From NCBI RefSeq assembly GCF_036946125.1, contig NZ_JAQIJT010000002.1, forward strand, positions 1,238,001-1,302,000: a stretch of DNA of 64,000 nucleotides, in the 5' to 3' direction. The position numbers and the translations under genes are program-made. The stretch is from Sphingomonas adhaesiva. Lineage in GTDB: Bacteria; Pseudomonadota; Alphaproteobacteria; Sphingomonadales; Sphingomonadaceae. Each line of letters begins with the position of its first letter. Within the stretch, counting starts at the first letter, position 1. Of the stretch, positions 51,952 through 59,884 are shown piece by piece. A model generated the notes under the pieces. It was not told where the DNA came from. It saw only the letters and a list, made by a program, of their open reading frames with translations, and made no database searches.

Positions 51952-52455
51952 ATGGCGGACGCCAACACCGATCCGAGGAAGCTGAAGGAAGACCTGTGGA
52001 AGAAGATGGCGGACAGCCCCTTCGTCATGGTCGGCAAGGCGGACGGATCGTCGCACAGCGAACCGCTGACCGCGCAGCTGGACGAGGATCAGGTCGACAC
52101 GCTGTTCTTCTTCATCGGCAAGGACAACCGGGTCGCCGGCGGCGGCAAGGTCATGATGCAATATGTGTCGAAGGGGCACGACTTCTTCGCCTGCCTCGAC
52201 GGCGACGCCCGCATCGACAACGACCGCGCCCAGATCGACAAGCTGTGGAACAAGCAGGTCGAGGCCTGGTTTCCGGGCGGCAAGGAGGACCCGAATCTCG
52301 CGCTGCTCCGCGTCGACATCGACAGCGCGGAGCTGTGGGAGACGGACATCTCGCTCGGCGGCCGGCTGAAAATGCTGTTCGGCGGCACGATCCGGTCGGA
52401 CGAGGCCGGCAGCCATGCCAAGGTGCAGACCACCGCGGAAAGCTCCCCCGCCTGA
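51952..52455 (+). CDS. Pyridoxamine 5'-phosphate oxidase-like general stress protein
   Basis: The 167-residue protein matches the split-barrel flavin-binding stress proteins (GSP26 type): LKEDLWKKMADSPFVMVGKADG, PLTAQLDEDQVDTLFFFIGKDN, GKVMMQYVSKGHDFFACLDGDARIDND and the KLWNKQVEAWFPGGKEDPNLALLRVD block that marks the family. Members bind FMN or FAD and are induced by stress in Bacteria, but the activity is unknown. GAGAGGAGA precedes the ATG at 51952. A near-match to the EcfG promoter (GGAAGC-N16-CGTC) lies about 75 bases upstream, too weak to list. A terminator follows. Confidence 0.9.
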   Translation: MADANTDPRKLKEDLWKKMADSPFVMVGKADGSSHSEPLTAQLDEDQVDTLFFFIGKDNRVAGGGKVMMQYVSKGHDFFACLDGDARIDNDRAQIDKLWNKQVEAWFPGGKEDPNLALLRVDIDSAELWETDISLGGRLKMLFGGTIRSDEAGSHAKVQTTAESSPA

Positions 52456-52474
52456 TCCTCACCAAGCCTGTCGG

Positions 52475-52510
52475 ACGGGTCGGTCGCACGACGGGGCGAC
52501 CGGCCCGTTT
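52475..52510 (+). terminator. Rho-independent terminator
   Basis: ACGGGTCGGTCGC and GCGACCGGCCCGT pair over 13 bases with one wobble, then TTT and CCCTT. It lies 19 bases after the stress protein stop and 34 before crcB. Confidence 0.65.
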
Positions 52511-52543
52511 CCCTTGGCGCGAGAAAGCGGATAGAGGGCGGGG

Positions 52544-52921
52544 ATGTATCCCCTTCTTCTCGTCATGGCGGGCGGTGCGGTGGGCGCCGGTGCGCGCCAC
52601 CTCGTCAACCGCGCGACCCTGTCCGCTTTCGGCCCCGACTGGCCCTGGGGCACGCTGACCGTCAATCTGGTCGGCGGGCTGCTGATGGGAGCGCTGGTGG
52701 GCGTGCTCGCCCGCGGCACCTCGGGCGGCGATAACTGGCGGCTGCTGCTCGGCACCGGCGTCCTCGGCGGTTTCACGACCTTCTCCGCCTTCGCGCTCGA
52801 TACGGTCGGCATGATCCAGCGCGGCGATCTCGCCGCCGCGACGGGCTATGTCCTGCTCTCGGTCGCCGGCGCCGTGCTGGCGCTGTTCCTCGGCCTGTCG
52901 ATCGCGCGGGTGGCGGCATGA
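52544..52921 (+). CDS. crcB: Fluoride ion channel CrcB (Fluc)
   Basis: The 125-residue protein has four membrane helices and the Fluc motifs: GGAVGAGARHLVNR in helix 1, WGTLTVNLVGGLLMGAL (the Asn of the pore) in helix 2 and LGTGVLGGFTTFSAFALDTV (the Phe box) in helix 3. The dimer lets fluoride leave the cell. No fluoride riboswitch is seen in the 88 bases before it. Its TGA overlaps the ATG of the pseudouridine synthase gene, an arrangement found in other Alphaproteobacteria too. Confidence 0.95.
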   Translation: MYPLLLVMAGGAVGAGARHLVNRATLSAFGPDWPWGTLTVNLVGGLLMGALVGVLARGTSGGDNWRLLLGTGVLGGFTTFSAFALDTVGMIQRGDLAAATGYVLLSVAGAVLALFLGLSIARVAA

Positions 52922-54141
52922 GCGATCAGGTCCGCCAGTTCACCATCGCCCCCGACGATGACGGCATCCGTGTCGACCGCTGGTTCAAGCGGCACCTCGA
53001 CGCCACCAGCTTCACGACCGTCGCGAAATGGGCACGTACGGGGCAGATACGGGTCGACGGCGCGCGTGTCGCACCGGGCGACCGGCTCCAGTCCGGGCAG
53101 GTGCTGCGCATTCCCCCGGCCGAGCCGGTCCGCGGCGACGTTCGGCCCGAACGTACCCGCCCTGCGCTCACCGCGGACGAAGAAGCCTTCGCGCGCGAGA
53201 TGGTGATCCACAAGGACGCGCAGGCGCTGGTCCTCAACAAGCCCCCGGGGCTGGCGACCCAGGGGGGTACCAAGACGACGCAGCATGTCGACGGCCTGCT
53301 CGACGCGCTTCAGTACGAGGCGGAGGGTCGCCCCAAGCTCGTCCATCGGCTGGACAAGGACACGTCCGGCGCACTGCTGGTGGCGCGGACCTCGCGCGCG
53401 GCGGCGTTCTTCGCCAAGACCTTTTCAGGCCGGTCCGCGAAGAAAGTCTACTGGGCGCTGATCGTCGGCGTACCCTCGATCGACGACGGCACGATCGACC
53501 TGCCGATCGCCAAACAGCCCGGCACGGGCGGCGAGAAGATGCATGTCGACGAGGCGGAAGGCAGCCCGGCACGCAGCCGCTACCGCGTCATCGAGCGCGC
53601 GGGCAATCGCGCCGCCTGGGTCGAGCTTCAACCCTTCACCGGACGCACGCATCAGTTGCGCGTCCATATGGCGGCGATCGGTCATCCCATCGTCGGCGAC
53701 GGCAAGTACGGAGGCCCCGCCGCGTTCCTGACCGGCGGGATCAGCCGCAAGATGCACCTCCACGCGCGGCGCATCCGGGTCGATCATCCCGACGGCGGCG
53801 AGATCGAGGTGACCGCCGAGCTGCCGACGCATTTCGCGGAAAGCCTCGCCGGACTGGGGTTCGAACCGATGGCGGGCGACATGATGCCGCTCGACGAGCC
53901 CACCCCGCCCACCCGCGAGGAGAAGAAGGCGCGCGCGCGCGCGCATGCCAAGTCGGTGCGAAAGGAACGCCGCGGCGAACGCCGTTCGCGCAGCGGCGGC
54001 GACGAGAAACCGGGCGGTGCGGGCCGTGGGACGAAAGCGGGCGGCGCTGGTCGCGGAGCGAAGCCTGCCGGCCCGTCGCGCGGCGTGAAGCCGGGCGGCA
54101 GCGGTCGCGGGGATGGCTCCGGCGGTCGCGGCCGGCGCTGA
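52918..54141 (+). CDS. RluC-like pseudouridine synthase with a long basic tail
   Basis: The 407-residue protein has an S4 domain (IRVDRWFKRHLDATSFTTVAKWARTGQIRVDG), a linker and a RluA-type catalytic domain: ALVLNKPPGLATQGG, PKLVHRLDKDTSGALLVAR (catalytic Asp near residue 145) and LQPFTGRTHQLRVHMAAIGHP. It lies in the RluC group (955/2504/2580 of 23S rRNA). The last 75 residues are low in complexity, rich in Arg, Lys, Gly and Pro (KKARARAHAKSVRKERRGER then GG-(A/S)GRG repeats), and look disordered, perhaps helping RNA binding. It overlaps crcB. Confidence 0.93.
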   Translation: MSDQVRQFTIAPDDDGIRVDRWFKRHLDATSFTTVAKWARTGQIRVDGARVAPGDRLQSGQVLRIPPAEPVRGDVRPERTRPALTADEEAFAREMVIHKDAQALVLNKPPGLATQGGTKTTQHVDGLLDALQYEAEGRPKLVHRLDKDTSGALLVARTSRAAAFFAKTFSGRSAKKVYWALIVGVPSIDDGTIDLPIAKQPGTGGEKMHVDEAEGSPARSRYRVIERAGNRAAWVELQPFTGRTHQLRVHMAAIGHPIVGDGKYGGPAAFLTGGISRKMHLHARRIRVDHPDGGEIEVTAELPTHFAESLAGLGFEPMAGDMMPLDEPTPPTREEKKARARAHAKSVRKERRGERRSRSGGDEKPGGAGRGTKAGGAGRGAKPAGPSRGVKPGGSGRGDGSGGRGRR

Positions 54142-54375
54142 CGTACCGTACACGCGGCATTCGACCGAAGGCGGCGGAGGCGCAGAGTCATGCCTCCATC
54201 GGCGCGTCAATGCGGTGGTATCGCCGCGCGCAGGACGACGACGGTCGAGAAGCAGGCGCGGGATCGCTCCTCACGCCTGATGCTCAGGAAGCATGTAGCT
54301 CGCGGCAGCCGATGAAAATTCGCCTTGGCCGCTATCGGGATCTCCCGGCGCGCCGCAGCGCCCCGGCCCTGATCG

Positions 54376-54582
54376 TCAGACCGCGAGCACCGCGCCGGTC
54401 GCCATGCCCCACACGCCATAGCCCGCCAGCAGCAGCGCCGCGGTGACGGTCGCGCCGAACAGCACGTAGCCGACATAGTTCAGCATCGGCGGATTCGGCC
54501 GCGCCAGCTTGCGGTTGTGCGACGCGCCGGACAGCACGAAGCTGAGCAGCATTCCGTAGGTCAGGGCAACGGCTTCTATCAT
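54376..54582 (-). CDS. Small membrane protein with two helices, unknown function
   Basis: The 68-residue protein has two membrane helices (AVALTYGMLLSFVLSGASH and YVGYVLFGATVTAALLLAGYGVW) joined by a basic loop with NRKLARPNP. I recognise no family. The start ATG at 54582 follows GAGCGGGA. The gene is isolated between convergent and divergent neighbours, with 234 bases of apparently empty DNA on its left (54142-54375). Two direct repeats of GGTTAAC (54633 and 54664) lie upstream, the first as TTAACCAT, which is a known CtrA half-site form. Confidence 0.6.
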   Translation of the reverse strand: MIEAVALTYGMLLSFVLSGASHNRKLARPNPPMLNYVGYVLFGATVTAALLLAGYGVWGMATGAVLAV

Positions 54583-54632
54583 TCCCGCTCTCGCTCGTAA
54601 GGAGTCAGCGGCCGCCCCCAGCAGCCGCGTGC

Positions 54633-54670
54633 GGTTAACCATATCCGCTTCGTCCTACCCATAGGTTAAC
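54633..54670. promoter_or_regulatory. Direct GGTTAAC repeats between divergent genes
   Basis: GGTTAAC occurs at 54633-54639 (as GGTTAACCAT) and 54664-54670, 31 bases apart (three helical turns). The spacing on the same face of DNA suggests a binding site shared by the small membrane gene and the HAD gene. TTAACCAT is a CtrA half-site form. Confidence 0.3.
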
Positions 54671-54784
54671 GCGCCACTCGCCGCTCCCCCGGCTCCGTTC
54701 GTCGCTTGTCGTCCACACGTCATGGCTCCGATGCGATCATACGACGTTGTGGCGCGCCGCCGGCACTTGCCCTACGGAGGCGCG

Positions 54785-55456
54785 ATGACCCAGCGACTGG
54801 CGGTATTCGACTGCGACGGCACGCTCGCCGATGGCGAGGCCAACATCTGTCGCGCCATGGAGGCGGCCTATGCCGGCGCGGGGCTGGTCCCGCCGCCCCG
54901 CGCGGCGATTCGCGGCATCGTCGGCCTGAGCCTGGTGGAAGCGGTGGCGGTGCTGGCCCCCGACGCGGAGAAGGAACTGCACCGCGCGCTGGCGGCGGAT
55001 TACAAGGCCGCGTTCCACCGCATGCGCGTCGCCGGGGAGCTGGATGTCGAGCCGCTCTACGACGGCATGGTCGCGGTGCTGGAGGAGCTCGTGTCGCACG
55101 GCTGGCTGCTGGGCGTGGCGACCGGCAAGTCCGACCGCGGGCTGGCGCATCTGCTCGCGCATCATGGGCTGGGCGATCGCTTCGTCACGCTGCAGACCGC
55201 GGATCGTCATCCGTCGAAGCCGCATCCCGCGATGCTCGTCGCCGCCATGGCAGAGGCGGGCGCGGCGCCCCACATGACGGTCATGATCGGCGATACCAGC
55301 TACGATATGCAGATGGCCCGCGCGGCCGACGTCCGCGGCATCGGCGTCGGCTGGGGCTATCACGACGCGGCGACGCTGCGTGCGGCCGGCGCCGGGGTGG
55401 TGGTCGACGATGCCGCGGCGCTGCTCGCGCATCTGCTCGCCACGGTGCCGGCATGA
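54785..55456 (+). CDS. HAD-superfamily hydrolase
   Basis: The 223-residue phosphatase-like protein has motif I FDCDGTLADGEANI (Asp nucleophile), motif II in LGVATGKSDRGL, the Lys region PSKPHPAML and motif IV IGDTSYDMQMARAADV. The cap domain sits between I and II, as in phosphoglycolate phosphatase-like enzymes, but the substrate is open. GGAGG lies 5 bases before the ATG. It overlaps the next small gene (ATGA), and the run HAD-DUF-ATP12 reads as one operon. Confidence 0.92.
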   Translation: MTQRLAVFDCDGTLADGEANICRAMEAAYAGAGLVPPPRAAIRGIVGLSLVEAVAVLAPDAEKELHRALAADYKAAFHRMRVAGELDVEPLYDGMVAVLEELVSHGWLLGVATGKSDRGLAHLLAHHGLGDRFVTLQTADRHPSKPHPAMLVAAMAEAGAAPHMTVMIGDTSYDMQMARAADVRGIGVGWGYHDAATLRAAGAGVVVDDAAALLAHLLATVPA

Positions 55457-55659
55457 GCGATCCCGCGCTGCCGCGCTGGGCCGCGATGATGGCGGTGCGC
55501 ATCGCCGCGACGCTGGGCGCGGTGCTGGGCGTCGTCCTGCTCGGCCGCGCCGAGGATCTGCCGACCCGCCTGCTCGGCCTGGCGATCGTCGCCGCGGCGC
55601 TGTGGGTCGTCGCGATCGTCCCCAAGGCGCTGGCGCATCGCTGGCGGACCCCGCGATGA
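55453..55659 (+). CDS. Small two-helix membrane protein
   Basis: The 68-residue protein has two hydrophobic segments (AAMMAVRIAATLGAVLGVVLLG and LLGLAIVAAALWVVAIVPKALA) with a basic end (HRWRTPR). It overlaps the genes on both sides by four bases (ATGA at each junction), so it is translated as part of the HAD-ATP12 operon. No function is recognised; a small conserved protein at this place occurs in other sphingomonads, as far as I recall. Confidence 0.75.
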   Translation: MSDPALPRWAAMMAVRIAATLGAVLGVVLLGRAEDLPTRLLGLAIVAAALWVVAIVPKALAHRWRTPR

Positions 55660-56336
55660 AGCGTTTCTGGAAAGAGGTCAGCGTCGATGCCGACCGTGTC
55701 GTACGCCTGGACGATCGCCCGGTCCGCACGCCCGGCCGTGCGCCGCTGGCGCTTCCCGGTGCGGCGCTCGCCGCGGCCGTCGAGGACGAATGGCGCGGCG
55801 TGGCGGAGACGATCGATCCCCGTGCGATGCCGCTGACCGGGCTCGCCAATGCCGCGATCGACCGCATCGCCGCCGATCCGGCGACGTTCGCCGCCGGGCT
55901 GGCGCGGTATGCGCAGAGCGACCTGCTCTGCTATCGCGCCGACGGGCCGCAGGAACTCGTCGCGCGTCAGGCGGAGACGTGGGATCCGTTGCTCGACTGG
56001 GCACGCACCCGCTACGATGTGCATTTCGAGATCGTGACCGGCGTCATGCACCGCGCACAGCCGCCCGCGACGCTGGCGCGCCTGTCGGACGCCGTCGCCA
56101 GTCGCGATCCCTTCCGCCTCGCCGCCATGTCGCCGATCGTCACCATCACCGGCACGCTGGTCGGCACGCTCGCGCTGGTCGAGGGCGCGGTCGATGCCGG
56201 CACGCTGTGGAGCGCGGCGATGGTGGACGAGGATTGGCAGGTCGAGCGCTGGGGCGAGGACGACCTCGCGACCCAGGCGCGCGACGCACGGCGGCGCGAT
56301 TACGATGCCGCGGTACGGTTCCTGCGCTTACTGTAG
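55656..56336 (+). CDS. ATP12 family F1-ATPase assembly chaperone
   Basis: The 226-residue protein fits the ATP12 family: RFWKEVSVDADRVVRLDDRPVRTPGRAPLALP at the start (in two strands), MPLTGLANAAIDRI, the strong segment LLCYRADGPQELVARQAETWDPLLDWA and the helix VTITGTLVGTLALVEG. ATP12 binds the F1 alpha subunit before it joins beta; it occurs in mitochondria and Alphaproteobacteria. It ends by overlapping, tail to tail, the gmk gene (9 bases). Confidence 0.93.
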   Translation: MKRFWKEVSVDADRVVRLDDRPVRTPGRAPLALPGAALAAAVEDEWRGVAETIDPRAMPLTGLANAAIDRIAADPATFAAGLARYAQSDLLCYRADGPQELVARQAETWDPLLDWARTRYDVHFEIVTGVMHRAQPPATLARLSDAVASRDPFRLAAMSPIVTITGTLVGTLALVEGAVDAGTLWSAAMVDEDWQVERWGEDDLATQARDARRRDYDAAVRFLRLL

Positions 56337-56981
56337 CGCGGGCGGCGTCCGCAGCTTGCGGATGAACCCGATCAGCCCGGTCTGGCGCGAGCGCTTCAGC
56401 CGCTCCGCCGCCAGGATCGTCTTCACCTTTGCATAGCAGCTCTCGACGTCGTCGTTGACCAGGACATAATCATAGCCGTCCCAGTGGCTGACCTCCGCAT
56501 CCGCGCGCGACATGCGCCGCTCGATGATGTCCTGCGCGTCGGTCGCGCGGCCCTCCAGCCGGCGCCGCAGCTCGGCCATCGACGGCGGCAGGATGAAGAC
56601 GCGCACCACGTCGCCGCCCGCGATCTGGTGCAGCTGCTGCGCGCCCTGCCAGTCGATGTCGAACAGCACGTCCTTGCCCTGCGCCAGCATCTCGTCGACC
56701 GGCGCACGCGGCGTACCGTAGCGCTGGTCGAACACGTGCGCCCATTCCAGGAACGCGCGCTCCTCCACCATCTCGCGGAAACGCTCCAGCGACACGAAAT
56801 GATAGTCGCGCCCGTCGACCTCGCCCTCGCGGATATCGCGCGTCGTGGCCGAGACGGACAGCGACAGTTCCGGCTCGCTGGCCAGCAACATGCGCGCGAT
56901 CGTCGACTTTCCGGCCCCCGACGGCGAGGACAGGACGAACAGCACGCCGCGGCGCTTCATGTTGTGGGGGTCGGAATCCAT
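56328..56981 (-). CDS. gmk: Guanylate kinase
   Basis: The 217-residue enzyme has the P-loop VLSSPSGAGKSTIARML, the GMP-binding segment TTRDIREGEVDGRDYHFVS, and LFDIDWQGAQQLHQIAGGDVVRVFILPPSMAELRRRL in the core (two motifs). It phosphorylates GMP to GDP. I chose ATG at 56981 (MDSDPHNMKRRG); ATG at 56960 is possible and neither has a clear ribosome site. Its end overlaps the convergent ATP12 gene. Confidence 0.95.
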   Translation of the reverse strand: MDSDPHNMKRRGVLFVLSSPSGAGKSTIARMLLASEPELSLSVSATTRDIREGEVDGRDYHFVSLERFREMVEERAFLEWAHVFDQRYGTPRAPVDEMLAQGKDVLFDIDWQGAQQLHQIAGGDVVRVFILPPSMAELRRRLEGRATDAQDIIERRMSRADAEVSHWDGYDYVLVNDDVESCYAKVKTILAAERLKRSRQTGLIGFIRKLRTPPALQ

Positions 56982-57012
56982 GGCGGCTGATGCCCCGCCC
57001 CCGCCCGTTCCG

Positions 57013-57843
57013 TCAAGCGCGCAGGCGCGCCGCATGCCAGTCGAGATGGTCGCCCATGAAGGTCGAGATGAAATGGTAGCTATGGTCGTAGCCCGGCTGC
57101 ATCCGCAGCGTCAGGTCGATCCCGGCGCGCTCGCACGCCGCCGCCAGAAGGTCCGGACGCAGCTGCTCGGCCAGGAAACCGTCCGCTTCCCCCTGATCCA
57201 CCAGCAATTCCTTCACGCGCGCGCCGTCCTCGATCAACGCGACCGCGTCGTGCGCGCGTTTCGCCGCGGTATCGTCGCCCAGATAGCGGTCGAGCGCGGC
57301 GCCCCACGGCACCTGCATCGGCGCCGCGATCGGCGCGAAGGCGGAGACGGCGCGGAACCGATCCGGAAAGGTCAATCCGATCGTCAGCGCGCCGTGGCCG
57401 CCCATCGAATGCCCCATGATCGACTGGCGCGTCATGTCCGCCGGGAACGACTCGCCGATCAGCGCGGGCAGTTCCTGCGTGACGTAGCGCCACATGCGGT
57501 AGTTCGCGGACCACGGTTCCTGCGTCGCATCGACGTAGAAGCCCGCACCCTTGGCGAAATCCCACGCCTCCTCGTCCGGCACGTCGTCACCGCGCGGGCT
57601 GGTATCGGGCGCGACGAAGATCAGTCCCAGCCGCGCGCAATGCGCCCGAAACTCGCCCTTGTCGGTCACGTTGGCATGGGTGCAGGTCAGTCCGGAGAGA
57701 TACCATACCACCGGCAGCCGCGCGTCCGGCGCATGATCGGGGACATAGACCGAGAAGGTCATGTCGGTGCCGGTCGCGGCCGAGGCATGGCGGTAGACGC
57801 CCTGCGTGCCCCCATGCGCGCGCGAGGTGGAGACGGTGTCCAT
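57013..57843 (-). CDS. fghA: S-formylglutathione hydrolase
   Basis: The 276-residue esterase has the FGH pattern: VVWYLSGLTCTHANVTDKGEF, PRGDDVPDEEAWDFAKGAGFYVDATQEPW in the lid region, the nucleophile elbow SIMGHSMGGHGALT (Ser near residue 148) and GYDHSYHFISTFMGDHL (His). It splits S-formylglutathione into formate and glutathione, the last step of formaldehyde detoxification begun by the class III alcohol dehydrogenase at 58524-59636. The ATG at 57843 follows GAAGGG by 6 bases. Confidence 0.96.
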   Translation of the reverse strand: MDTVSTSRAHGGTQGVYRHASAATGTDMTFSVYVPDHAPDARLPVVWYLSGLTCTHANVTDKGEFRAHCARLGLIFVAPDTSPRGDDVPDEEAWDFAKGAGFYVDATQEPWSANYRMWRYVTQELPALIGESFPADMTRQSIMGHSMGGHGALTIGLTFPDRFRAVSAFAPIAAPMQVPWGAALDRYLGDDTAAKRAHDAVALIEDGARVKELLVDQGEADGFLAEQLRPDLLAAACERAGIDLTLRMQPGYDHSYHFISTFMGDHLDWHAARLRA

Positions 57844-57886
57844 CCGATGCCCTTCCATTGGCCTCGCCGCCACCCCGGCCTTGAGC

Positions 57887-58043
57887 GGGACCTTTGCAAA
57901 AAGCGGGTGCAACGACGCCGAGTCCACGCCGTGCTCCTGCGCAGGCAGGAGCCCAGGGCCAAGCAGAACAACGCCTTATGGGACCTGCAACTCTGGGCTC
58001 CTGCCTTCGCAGGAGCACGGAGTAGCCTTTTGCAAACATCTCG
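57887..58043. repeat. Composite palindromic repeat, copy 8 (full length)
   Basis: Begins GGACCTTTGCAAAAAGCGGG, carries CTCCTGCGCAGGCAGGAGCC, centre CAGAACAACGCCTTATGGGA, mirrored CTCCTGCCTTCGCAGGAGCA, and ends CCTTTTGCAAACATC. Its core is almost the same as copy 7, 16 kb away. It fills the gap between fghA and the VOC gene. Confidence 0.9.
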
Positions 58044-58079
58044 CCTTGATCCGGGATGACGATGTGAGCGCGGTTCGCC

Positions 58080-58469
58080 TTACGCCGCCTTCGGCATCCG
58101 GTGCAGCGCGCACAGCTTGTTGCCGTCCGGATCGCGCAGATAGGCGAGGTACAGGTTCATCCCGTTTCCGCTGCGCACGCCGGGCGCATCCTCGATCGCG
58201 GTGCCGCCGGCCTCGACCCCGGCCTTGTGCCAGGCGTCGGCCTGCTCCGGTCCGTCGACCGCAAACCCGATCGTGCCGCCATTGGCGTGCGTCGCCGGCT
58301 CGCCGTCGATCGGGCTTCCGACCAGGAACATGCTGCCGTTGTGGATGTAGATCAGCCGCCCCTTGTCATCCTGGATCGCAGGCTTGCCGCCGATCGACGC
58401 GAACAGCGAGTCGTAGAATTTCCTGGACCGGGCGAGGTCGTTCGAGCCGACCATCATGTGCGAAAACAT
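58080..58469 (-). CDS. VOC (glyoxalase-fold) family protein
   Basis: The 129-residue protein has two paired beta-alpha-beta3 modules: FSHMMVGSNDLARSRKFYDSLFASIG with a metal-type His, and GMNLYLAYLRDPDGNKLCALHR with the terminal Glu/His position. Its place between fghA and the class III alcohol dehydrogenase suggests a role in formaldehyde or glutathione-adduct handling. It is not a known glyoxalase I; length fits the single-domain VOC group. Confidence 0.88.
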   Translation of the reverse strand: MFSHMMVGSNDLARSRKFYDSLFASIGGKPAIQDDKGRLIYIHNGSMFLVGSPIDGEPATHANGGTIGFAVDGPEQADAWHKAGVEAGGTAIEDAPGVRSGNGMNLYLAYLRDPDGNKLCALHRMPKAA

Positions 58470-58523
58470 AATTGCTCCTCTCCTTCTTCCTGTCGTCCCT
58501 CCCCGACAGGGAGGGGCGTCCGG

Positions 58524-59636
58524 TCAATATACCACGACGCTGCGGATGCTCTCGCCGGCATGCATCAGGTCGAAACCCTTGTTGATCTCCTCCAGCGTCA
58601 GCCGGTGGGTAATCATCGGGTCGATCTCGATCATGCCGTTCATGTACCAGTCGACGATCTTCGGCACGTCGGTGCGCCCCTTCGCGCCGCCGAATGCGGT
58701 GCCGCGCCAGTTGCGCCCGGTGACCAGCTGGAACGGGCGGGTCGAAATCTCCTTGCCGGCCTCCGCCACGCCGATGATGATCGACGTGCCCCAGCCGCGA
58801 TGGCATGCCTCCAGTGCGGTGCGCATCACCTCGACGTTGCCGGTCGCGTCGAAGCTGTAGTCGGCGCCGCCGTCGGTGAGCTCGAGCACCTTCGCGATCG
58901 TCTCCTCGCGCGACAGGCCCTTGCCGTTGAGGAAATGTGTCATGCCGAAGCGGCGGCCCCATTCCTCCCGATCCGGGTTGATGTCGACGCCGATGATGCG
59001 CCCCGCCCCCGCCAGCTTCGCGCCCTGGATGACGTTCAGCCCGATCCCGCCCAGCCCGAAGACGACGATATTCTCGCCGGGCTGCACCTTGGCGGTGTTC
59101 ACGACCGCGCCGACCCCGGTCGTCACCCCGCACCCGATGTAGCAGCTGGTATCGAACGGCGCATCCGCGCGGATCTTCGCCACCGCGATCTCGGGCAGGA
59201 CGGTGAAATTGGAGAAGGTCGAGCAGCCCATATAGTGGAAGATCGGCTTCCCCCGGTAGCTGAACCGGGTGGTGCCGTCGGGCATCAACCCCTTCCCTTG
59301 CGTCGCGCGGATCGCGGTGCACAGGTTGGTCTTGCCCGACAGGCACGATTTGCACTGGCGGCATTCCGGGGTGTACAGCGGGATGACATGGTCGCCCGGC
59401 GCCACGCTGGTCACGCCCGCGCCCACCTCGCGCACCACGCCGCAGCCCTCATGCCCCAGGACGGAGGGGAAGATGCCCTCCGAATCGAACCCGTCGAGCG
59501 TGTAGGCGTCGGTATGGCAGATGCCGGTCGCCATGATCTCGACCAGCACCTCGCCCGCCTTCGGCCCCTCCAGGTCGAGCTCGACGATCTCCAACGGCTT
59601 CTTCGCCTCGAACGCGACGGCGGCGCGGGTCTTCAT
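58524..59636 (-). CDS. frmA: S-(hydroxymethyl)glutathione dehydrogenase / class III alcohol dehydrogenase
   Basis: The 370-residue zinc enzyme has the catalytic-zinc site GICHTDAYTLDG and GHEGCGVV, the four structural-zinc cysteines ECRQCKSCLSGKTNLC, the class III marker region GCGVTTGVGAVVNTAKVQPG and the NAD fold VFGLGGIGLNVIQGAKLAGAG. It oxidises the spontaneous formaldehyde-glutathione adduct to S-formylglutathione; fghA then completes the route. The ATG is the family start. The VOC gene lies between the two enzymes, so the run is one pathway cluster. Confidence 0.96.
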   Translation of the reverse strand: MKTRAAVAFEAKKPLEIVELDLEGPKAGEVLVEIMATGICHTDAYTLDGFDSEGIFPSVLGHEGCGVVREVGAGVTSVAPGDHVIPLYTPECRQCKSCLSGKTNLCTAIRATQGKGLMPDGTTRFSYRGKPIFHYMGCSTFSNFTVLPEIAVAKIRADAPFDTSCYIGCGVTTGVGAVVNTAKVQPGENIVVFGLGGIGLNVIQGAKLAGAGRIIGVDINPDREEWGRRFGMTHFLNGKGLSREETIAKVLELTDGGADYSFDATGNVEVMRTALEACHRGWGTSIIIGVAEAGKEISTRPFQLVTGRNWRGTAFGGAKGRTDVPKIVDWYMNGMIEIDPMITHRLTLEEINKGFDLMHAGESIRSVVVY

Positions 59637-59704
59637 GGGGCAGGCCTTCTAGTTTGTCGTGTCGCCATGGTCCTTATGCGGGGTGGTGGAGGGCTTCAAG
59701 GATG

Positions 59705-59843
59705 GTTCACGCGAAGACGCGAAGACGCGAAGAGGCTGTAAGCGCGGCAGCTACGTGGCTAAACACATCCTGAGACCTGCTGCTGCGGCTCCGAACATTG
59801 CCGCAAGCGCTTCATCTCAGCGCCTTCGCGTCTTCGCGCGAAC
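59705..59843. repeat. Long inverted repeat with GCGAAGACGC arms
   Basis: GTTCACGCGAAGACGCGAAG (59705-59724) and CTTCGCGTCTTCGCGCGAAC (59824-59843) are 20-base arms with one mismatch, 99 bases apart. It lies in the divergent gap between frmA and the CoA-transferase gene. The GCGAAGAC unit is repeated in tandem at the left. Confidence 0.8.
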
Positions 59844-59884
59844 GAACTGGACAGCCCCCCACGGGCCAGGGCTAGAGAGGGACG

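Noticed and set aside
52456..52543. Fluoride riboswitch before crcB
   Set aside because: The gap shows a terminator-like hairpin but not the conserved GGNGAUGG...pseudoknot pattern of the crcB motif.
54142..54375. Hidden gene or RNA between the rluC-like gene and the small membrane gene
   Set aside because: No frame with a ribosome site, no tRNA-like or repeat-family structure; I see nothing I can support there.
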